Source: Alisma plantago-aquatica (lineage: Eukaryota; Streptophyta; Magnoliopsida; Alismatales; Alismataceae). From it: a stretch of 64,000 nucleotides of DNA. Under the pieces are notes generated by a model. That model saw only the letters and a list, made by a program, of their open reading frames with translations, ran no database searches and was not told the origin of the DNA. The DNA lies in the NCBI GenBank assembly GCA_963693085.1, contig OY856409.1:522915803-522979802 (forward strand), written 5' to 3'. How positions within the stretch are numbered: position 1 is the first letter of the stretch; every line of letters begins with the position of its first letter. This document shows positions 56,070 to 64,000 of the stretch, in pieces. The position numbers and the translations under genes were made by a program.

Positions 56070-59000
56070 TAACGACCCCATTTCCCAACAACCCCCAATT
56101 AAGAAAGGCCAAGAAACTAGTTTCATTATCCCAAAATAGGATCAAATAGTTTTGCACATAATAAAAAATAACTAATAAATTCTACTAAACTAACCAAGCT
56201 TGATACATGATAAAAATTCTTTTCATAAAAGTTTACAAAATATAGGATTCCAAGACTTTACCCAAAATATGTACCAACTAGCTGCATCCTCTAAAAATTA
56301 GACTGTTTGATTCACTTTCAATGTCTTTTATATTATTTGTCTAGTTTCCGTCTTGAAGCAAATTAACCTAAAATGCTGACAAACAAAATGTAGGTCAGTA
56401 TAACAAGTTATACTGGTATGTGGGGGAAACAAAACTTCATATGTAATGGTAACAACATTATTAAGGAATTATTGTTCAACAAATAAAATTGAACATTTTC
56501 ACAATGACTACCAAATCTAGGTGTCTCCACCCTCTATCATAACCCCTCAGAGCATCATACTACAACATTCACAATTTTCCTCTGTTTAGACAGATGACTT
56601 TATCTTGTCACCCCTATTTAGGTGGGTGAATTCTCATGTACACCCTATTCAGACTGGTACCAATTTGTTCCTTCCCCTATTCAGGTGGATGGCCTTTCCA
56701 TAGATCCATAGGTGGTCTAGAAATGAACTAGTCATGTCCATGTATAATGTGATAGCCATAGTCACTTTATAGTTTGCAAGGTAGTAAAGTTCATCCAACA
56801 GTCATATATTTGCAAACCATGCGGAGAAACCTGAGATATCCACGTGAAACTAAATCGAATACTCATAGGCGTAACCACATACCTTTCTCAGAAGCACTTG
56901 AAGGCCAAATAAAAATAATCAAGAATAACTACACAAGCAACCAAGCAAGTCAACCTAAAATTTAAGGCATAACACCCATGTGTCACTACATGATTCCAAA
57001 ATTCACTAATAGGACCGACTTGGGTACCAAGATAGGTTACTAAGTCCATTTTATGATTTCATTATCCTTAAATCTTCATTAGTTCCTTTATTGACTTTTA
57101 CACTTTCTTGGTTCACAAACCCTACTATGTGTGTCATACACATGATTGTATTTCAAAAGATGTCTTTTATACCAAAGTCCCAACCTTTTACTATTTTTAA
57201 GTCATATTAGGGTTAGTGAGATCGAGAGATAGAGATTTGACACTTTCATGTTCTTTTGGGTTGACAAACCCTAATTCATCATTAGTTACATTCTAATTAG
57301 AGGTCATTACTCTTAGTCAAATCTAGATTATCCTTTTTATGCAATTAGATCAATTTTCTAATAACATCCATTATGTTCATTAGATTAATCAATAATCATA
57401 AATTAGGGTTTTCATCCTCTTAAAACATTAAAGACACTGACTTTAGATATGTTTCGAACTAGAAGCAAAACTAAGCTCTTATTACATTTTTATTGCATTC
57501 TCTTGATCAAATTCATATATAACTTGTCTAATTTTGGGCTACCAATCATTTACTATGATTCTTACAATATTAGATGTATTTTTAGCCAATCAACAAAGGA
57601 CACATCAAAGAAAAAAATACCTCTCCTATAATCACTCGAGCTGGAGTGGATTTTTGAGGAAAAAGATGACTGTGTCCTCACATCTCACATGTGCATGTCG
57701 AGGCATCTTGGTATTTTGACTCTGTCATATCTTACCCTACGATACGACTAGTCTGCCACCCTAGGTGGGTATCTGTGAGTTGTCCCTACCATTCCTCATG
57801 TCACAAAGACATAGAGTGGGCCGGAGAAGCTTTGCCTGCTCCCATCAGGCCTTGACAGATGCCTCCTACAGTCGGACACAGCCATAAGTCAAGGAAACCG
57901 GGTCCTTTACAATTACATCATGCAACATGCCAAAAGGTATAGAAAGAAGGTCAGACTCATTGCCGTGTGGATGTAACACATTTGTCTGGGTATGGATGAC
58001 CCTTTTTGTGAGTTCTGGGTATTGCCTCACCATGTGCGGCGGTCTAGGCTGCAGTGAGGATAGTGGAAAGTAAGCTAGGGGTTCTAAAGCCATTGGAGGG
58101 GGACCTGGGTTTGAATTCATTGCCCTCCCTTTGTTTGTGGGCCTTCAATTCCTTATATAGGCAGAAGGAAAAGGACTAACTCATCGGTGTTCTAAGAGGG
58201 CAACAAGATCTATTGTATCCAGCATTGAGGGAAGGAGAATACCTTCCTCTAAAGAATTAACTTTTTCTTTAAATAAAACTCCAATAAAAGTGATTATATC
58301 TTTCCGCCATTAACTCCTTTCCCATGAAAACTTGGGAAACTTTCTATATGGTCTCATCATTGTTTAAGCATAATAGTAGATTAAAAACCCATCCATTAGT
58401 TAATCCCATCTTTCTTCTTTGGCAAATTCTAGATTATTGTATAATTAATCTCATGGATTAAAGGGTAATTTGGAATATCCTAAATTTTCTTCCAGATTCT
58501 TACATTGGAATTATCTATTATCTAAAATTACATTGGGTATTTACCATGACATGAAAACACCCATTTCTTGCTATTTTGTTACACACATCTCTTTCTTCTT
58601 TAAACATTTTAATCTAAATTTTTTAAAGATAGATGTCATTTACTCATATCTAGGTGTGAGAGAATTGGAGACCAAAACTCATAAAGAATAACTATATTTC
58701 TTAACATGCAAGCCATTAACTTTTAAGGCATATTTTATGTATTAAAACATCATCTTTTCTCTTTCTTTTTTTTGATTTTCTTTATTTCAATTATTCTTTC
58801 TATGTAAAATAGAAAACTTGTTAATTGTGGCCATCCATGCCACTTTCTAGAGAATTCCACATTGTTCTCTTAAGCATATGCAATTAATACTTATTTTCTT
58901 TTGCTCTTTACTTATTATGGGGTTTTCTTTTCTTCTTTTCCATTTTATCTGTTATTGGATTAATAAAACAATGAAATCTAAAAAATCCTACCATTCAAGG

Positions 59001-59104
59001 GAAATTTGCAAAGGAATCCATTTTATAAAACAATACACACAAATTTCCAAACATGCCCCTTTTTATAGAATAATTTTATAATAATACAGAAAAAGAGTTT
59101 AGCA
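56070..59104 (-). repeat. probable 3' LTR of gypsy E (minus)
   Basis: Non-coding DNA downstream, in minus sense, of the E integrase. The right border (minus-sense start TGCTAAAC at about 59104) follows a GGACAAAATTCCTATAAATG-type tract (about 59106-59135) as expected for the PPT side of a gypsy LTR. A minus-sense TATA box CTATATAAGG is at 58152-58161. Dispersed AAACCCTAA motifs (57050-57420) are present. The left border near 56070 is a guess, as no clear LTR end or target duplication is seen. Confidence 0.42.
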
Positions 59105-59219
59105 TATCCTTCCCCATTTATAGGAATTTTGTCCTCATAATTCAAGTAATCATACAAACAAAATAGGGTAAGACTTTTCCATGTCCATCTTAAGCTTTCA
59201 TGTGGATTCATCCACTCCA

Positions 59220-60230
59220 TGGTACCTATAAAGAACATTTATTATTCTCTATCTTTCATTCATGAGCTCTCTCTCACCTTGATATCCAATATCCTCACAG
59301 GTGACTCAGGTCATATTAGCCTCCCTCAGAGGGCAACAAGCTCAATGCTCAACACATGGCTAGGATCCTTCACACAGTGCTTCAGACTAGACACATGGAA
59401 CGCATCATGCATCATACTATGGTGTGGGGGGAGGGCTACATAGTAAGCTACTTCACCAATCTGTTCTAGAATTTTAAACGGACCCATGTATCAAGTACTC
59501 AACTTTCCTCTGTTCTTAGCAATAGCTTGGAGGGGTCAGATTTTTAGAAATACATGTTCACCCACGGTGGAGTGCAAGTCGGTCCATTTTGCATCAGCAT
59601 ACAAATTCTATTGATCCTGGGCTCTTTTTAGCCTTTGTCAGATCAAAGTGACTTTATCAACATATATCTGTAGTACCTCTAACCTCAACAAGGTCCTCTC
59701 ACCAACATCATCTTAGTGAAGTGGTGACTGACACGACCTCCATAAAGAGCTACATACGGAGGCGTCTCCATACTGGATTGATAACTATTATTATAGGCCA
59801 ACTCAACTAAGGAAAAGTATTGCCTCAATCGAACACACATGCTCTCAACAAAACTTCTAAGGTCTGACTGTACCTCAGTCTAGGGGTGATAAGGTATACT
59901 GAATTCTAATCTCGTATTGAGTTCTTCATGCACTTATTTCACAATTAGGGATGAACTTTGGGTTATGCTAAAAAATACTCAAACTTAAAACACCATGCAA
60001 GTGAATTATCTCCTTAATATATAGCTCAGCTAACCCATGCTACATCATGAATTTTCTTTATCATGGGGAGACTCACCATAAAATCCATAGTAGTCGGGTC
60101 ACATTTCCTCTCAAGTATCTCAAATGGTTGCAGTAACCTACTGGGTCATTGGGGTTCAGCCTTCTCTATCTGGTATGTGAGACAACTGGCTTGATGTACT
60201 TCTATATATCTAATGATTCCCAAAAATATC
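59220..60230 (-). pseudogene. gypsy E integrase remnant with C-terminal module
   Basis: Minus-strand integrase in broken frames. From high to low coordinates: finger-to-core linker QIEKAEPQ and PSRLLQPFEI (about 60190-60110), core TMDFMVSLP (about 60065-60090), the region of the conserved glutamate TEVQSDL (about 59870-59890; glutamate not preserved), LVELAYNNSYQSSMETPPYVALYGG (59740-59820), then EQIGEVAYYVALPP, DAFHVSSLKHCVKDPSHVL (59340-59460) and a chromodomain-proximal PVRILDIK. A gypsy chromovirus from a different lineage than A, B and C. Long decayed. Confidence 0.72.
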
Positions 60231-61149
60231 ACTGGGAGTCTTTAATTATCTTCATGGTACTAGGGTGTAATGTATACTTAGAACCTACTAACTTCTTGTA
60301 AGTTACAAATCTTTAGGGCCGAATCCTCAGGAATCTAAATACAAATTACATATCAGATTCCACCACTCACACCCATTGAGAGATGTGTCTAAGACTTCTC
60401 CATCAAACCCTTCATCTCATCTAATTCTAGGTCATCAAACCGACTGCAATAAAGTTGATCAACAAGTCAGGTTTAGGTTATCATTATTTGATACCTCAAC
60501 TCTTGCATCCACTATTTTATCACCAAATTCAATCCTATACCCATAGGATTCAATATCAACTCGATAATGTATCCTCAACTAAAATTTCAACTTGGAAATT
60601 ACCTTTCTTATCTAGTTCTTCCAATCCTCAAATTCTCAACTGTCCTCAAGGACTTTAACTTAAGGGTTTACTCCTGATATTATTTCCTCCTCTAATATGG
60701 CATGTGTTTGTCTCATATCTCACACTCATAACGAGATGAAATAAGCATTTGTCTACAGTCCAAATACAAAGATCATCCCATTCCAAGAGTAGAGACAGAG
60801 CATCACACATGACTCTAAACCATTTGTGCTTTTCAATTCATGAAGTAAAAAGCCTTCCTCACTCTAGGGTTCATGCAACACATTATTACTTTAATTCCTA
60901 TACCTCACATCTTTGTAGCCTTAGTCATATCCTCAAGATCTGTAGGGGTACAAGTACTTGTGGAGCAATCTCATATGTATGCATATAGGGAGTACGCCTC
61001 ATTTATCCTTTGGCCTCATTAACTCATGGAAGTGACCAATCTCCTAACCCATGGGCCTCGGGCAAAGATTATTATTACCTCCTGTCCCTATGGTCTTATG
61101 CAGTTAGGGATGATCATCTCCTAATCAAATCGATCATATGTACCTTTGA
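60231..61149 (-). other. decayed internal region of gypsy E
   Basis: Continues upstream of the E integrase in minus sense; expected to hold the integrase finger and RNase H, but I cannot read either with confidence. No other gene seen. It stops where the D LTR begins at 61150. Confidence 0.4.
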
Positions 61150-61580
61150 TGTGGCATACAACTCATAAAACAAGATTAACTAAAGCGGAAGCGTATTATT
61201 AGCAGTGGAATTACTGAAAATCACTAAAAATTAAAACCATTTATCAAGAGATCCATTCACAGGAAAACTCTTTGATTCAGAACCAAAGTATTTCAAGTAC
61301 ATACTGGTTCACTAGTACATCTCTCGTACTATTCCCTATCGAGAGTTACAACATTAACTGCCCTATTAAACTGTACATTAGCAACATAAAAATCTCGAGG
61401 CATCAAGCCAAAATCTCAGATCAAATTATCAAAAACACTAACTCCTAGGACCTGAGAGTATAGAGACAACTCATAGGACTAACTATACAAAACCAGACAG
61501 CCGATGTCTCCATTGATCACTGCTTTCCCTATGACTGCTGCTACTCTTCCCCTGTAGAAGAGTTTCTGCCTTGATGTCTG

Positions 61581-61660
61581 CGTCTACCTAAAAACATTGA
61601 ATCCCATGGGGGTGAGACAATTATAAAAATTGCCCCAGCGAGAGATATAACTCTCCGCCA
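61581..61660 (-). promoter_or_regulatory. conserved U5 block in D LTR
   Basis: Minus-sense GGCGGAGAGTTATATCTCTC, GCTGGGGCA, TCTCACCCCCATGGG and TTTTTAGGTAGACGC. Close match to C, recognisable in A and B. Confidence 0.65.
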
Positions 61661-63019
61661 AAACATTATCATTGTAGTTTAATAGAAGTAAACTGAGCAG
61701 TGGGATAATATAAATCAGTAGCAGATGAATCAACATCTATGCAGATTAGAGCAACATTCTTATGCAAGCATTACAACTATAACTTGATAAGCAACATGTC
61801 TAATATTCAATAAGGAATGGAAGATCATAAATAACCTTTGTGCATCAAGGACATGCTAAGTAGTATATCATCAACCAATGATTCTCATATTTCAATCTTA
61901 TGCAAATATGCTATAGGCTGATTATATTTTACAAACATATTTAAGCTATGAGGAGATGAGGTATACCGCTCATACTCCAACCGACCATTTCTAGAATCGA
62001 AATCAGTACCATATATAGGTCAATGGAAGAGACAAATTCCCATGAACTCCCACATCCCGGTCAGTACGGGACCACAAGTAGGATTGTGTTAACTGCTCAA
62101 ATAGCTTTCCAAGGTATACTGGAACTTCGCTATATATTTACAACGTCAACTGCACTCTCATTAGCAATCAAGAGATTTAATGTTTATCTCCATCGACCCG
62201 ACATAAAATAACATTGGGAGATTAATGATACATCCATCCCAACCATCTAGAGATTTATGATACATCTATCCCGACACATGAAGGATTGAGATGTTTAATG
62301 TTTACCCTCCCTTAATCTCTTCACAAGGACGTAAGGATATTTTTGCCCATTTACCCCCACATATTCAGAATATGCGAATTCTAGGAATTTTATAGGAAAA
62401 CCTATTTCACCATCATCAACTTCTGAAAATGATGGATCTATGGTCAGAGCACTACATGAACTGATTTCACTTGATTAATTAAGTACAATTTCATATTCTT
62501 TTAGCATCAGGCAAGTCTCAAACAAAACTTATTAGGACAATGCTATAAAGAAACATGTATTATTTTCATCAAATACTTAACAGTCTTTCAAAGACACTGG
62601 GAACTCAATCTCTTATTTCAAAACTGGGAACTCTCATCCCTCCACAAACCTATCACCATAATCATATGGCCCCGGGTAATTAAAACCTTGATTCATCATT
62701 AAGCATTGTCACCACTTTTCCAGATAACCATCACCTTCAAGTCGATTGACCAAGGCAAACATGATACTTGCTATTACAAGCATCACACATGGTATTTAAG
62801 GCCCATTAACTCTCTTGTTACTTCTTACCAGGAAACAAGGTATATTATGGCACTCAAGGCATAATCACAATAGTGAATTAAACACCATAGCTCATACCTG
62901 GCCATGATTATCATTTCAACATACCTGCATGGTTAGCACAGATGATAACAGTGATATCAATTGCATATCAAATCCATGTACAAAAAATATGAATTCTCTA
63001 TTCATGGGTAACACCACTA

Positions 63020-63730
63020 TTCCCTTACTAGGGTTAGGGTTTCCCATTTCATGTCATATGAGGATAATCATCTCATATCACATCAAAGATATGGTTTATC
63101 ACCTTATTGCCCAAGATTAGGGTTCATTAAGCATTACATAGTATTACCCTGGATTTGATCTTCACATCACATCAAACATCAGGGTTTCTCATGAAACCAT
63201 CCTTAGTTAGGGTTTCACATAAAATTCACCCTAGAAAAGGATTTACATTCAATAATCCACAATTAGGGTTTACTATTCATCCCAATTAGGGTTTCATGAT
63301 CCGTTACCCATAATTAGGGTTTACTATTCATCCCAATTAGGGTTTCATGATCCATTACCCTTAATTAGGTTTACACACATCATCATCCTGAATTAGGGTT
63401 ACATCCATACCTTGGATTAGGGTTTCAATTATAATTGCCCTGAATTAGGGTTAAGGTTCAACAACCTTATCAAATAGGGTTTATGTTCATGATTAGGGTT
63501 TCATGATCTCTTTACTTAAGGATCATACCCTTAATCACTGCCTCAATCATACTTCATGTATGGATTCCATGCTATCATCCTCTTAACTTGATCAAGTCAT
63601 ATCAACCCTTAGTTAAGTTCATACAACTATGAATGACATAGTGTACCAAGTCATCACCCTTATAAGCAATTAGGGTTCATCCCTTAATTGACATTAATCA
63701 ACTAGGTACTATTAGGGTTTCAACCTTCGT
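63020..63730. repeat. TTAGGGTTT (telo-box) cluster
   Basis: At least a dozen copies of TTAGGGTT(T) in about 700 bp, all in the same orientation, including a 53-bp tandem pair (63262 and 63312 areas: AATTAGGGTTTACTATTC and CAATTAGGGTTTCATGATCC). Not a telomere array, since the spacing is irregular and units are separated by unique sequence. Confidence 0.8.
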
Positions 63731-63834
63731 ACCTTTATTGGTTAACATTACTAACCATCATTGAATTATTGGAACTATCATTATCATCAATATCCAAGTA
63801 ATTGAATCACCATCAACCTTCATGCGGTTTTGAA

Positions 63835-64000
63835 GTTTCATCACCAAATGGTTTTGAAACCGTTTGCCACCAAACAATTTTGAAACCATTTGACCCCAAA
63901 TGGTTTTGAAACCGTTTGGCCCCAAACGGTTTCAAGACCATTTGGTCTCAAATGGTCTCAAGACCGTTTGGGCCAAATCAGTCCCAAAACCGCAAGGGCT
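63835..64000. repeat. AAATGGTTTTGAAACCGTTT motif array in D LTR
   Basis: Six to seven tightly spaced copies, for example AAATGGTTTTGAAACCGTTT and AAACGGTTTCAAGACCATTT, continuing past the window end. A diverged relative of the C palindrome, in the same place in the LTR. Confidence 0.8.

Larger units (their letters stand above)
61150..64000 (-). repeat. gypsy D LTR, 3' part, minus orientation (runs off the window)
   Basis: In minus sense it ends GTATGCCACA at 61150. Reading backwards from there: the conserved U5 block (61581-61660), TGATGGTGAAATAGG block (about 62400-62430), acceptor-like TTTCTTTATAG (about 62543), a TTAGGGTTT-rich segment (63020-63730) and a motif array (63835-64000). This is the order found in A, B and C. 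There is no PBS beyond 61150; instead gypsy E sequence follows, so D is either a 3' LTR or a solo LTR inserted in E. The LTR start lies outside the window. Confidence 0.72.

Noticed and set aside
63020..63730. Telomere or interstitial telomere array
   Set aside because: TTAGGGTTT copies are irregularly spaced with unique sequence between them; not a head-to-tail TTTAGGG array.

Overview
The window is plant nuclear DNA made almost entirely of transposable elements. I can support no host protein-coding gene, RNA gene, CRISPR array or bacterial-type feature. The evidence for a plant is: primer-binding sites reading TGGTATCAGAGC (complementary to initiator tRNA-Met, the usual plant LTR-retrotransposon primer), Ty3/gypsy chromovirus polyproteins of the Tekay/Del type with very long LTRs, a Ty1/copia Gag with a CX2CX4HX4C knuckle, a non-autonomous hAT element with an 8-bp target duplication, and many AAACCCTAA (telo-box) motifs. 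The species cannot be named from the sequence; a large, repeat-rich angiosperm genome is my inference.

Region 1-31492 is a nested stack. The outermost element B (gypsy, +; RNase H/integrase at 25588-27240 and a 3' LTR at 27279-31492) is split inside its RNase H by gypsy element A (LTR end at about 15799, decayed gag-pol to about 19555, broken 3' LTR ending at 25587). A's 5' LTR is split by copia element F1 (+; 1-3745 and 12767-15351, with its 5' end outside the window). F1 is split by copia element F2 (-; 3746-12766, complete with both LTRs, PBS and PPT). A's 3' LTR also holds a reverse-oriented LTR segment (about 20960-22200) and a 1.7-kb solo LTR with a TTGCT duplication (22464-24145).

Region 31493-40124 is mixed: a probable old LTR fragment carrying the hAT element (32191-33757), unassigned DNA, a LINE-type RT zinc-finger remnant, short tandem repeats, an 86-99-bp minisatellite with duplicated flanking modules, and a foldback.

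Region 40125-54717 is gypsy element C, structurally complete and young: 5.1-kb LTRs that look about 98% identical by hand count, a perfect GATGA duplication, PBS, PPT, gag, protease, RT, integrase and chromodomain-like tail. It has one in-frame stop and a roughly 0.45-kb deletion joining RNase H to integrase. Region 54718-64000 holds the other half of C's insertion target, a minus-strand gypsy element E (probable 3' LTR and decayed integrase), and the end of a minus-strand LTR (D) of the same broad type as A, B and C.

The most interesting pattern is in the long gypsy LTRs. A, B, C and D share one order of parts: TATA box, short leader, splice-donor-like site, a family-specific array of short (often palindromic) motifs, AAACCCTAA-rich DNA, an acceptor-like site ending YAG followed by AA, then two conserved blocks before the PBS. 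Each family has replaced the array motif but kept the order. I suggest that the arrays lie in an LTR-borne leader intron. This is inference and needs transcript data.
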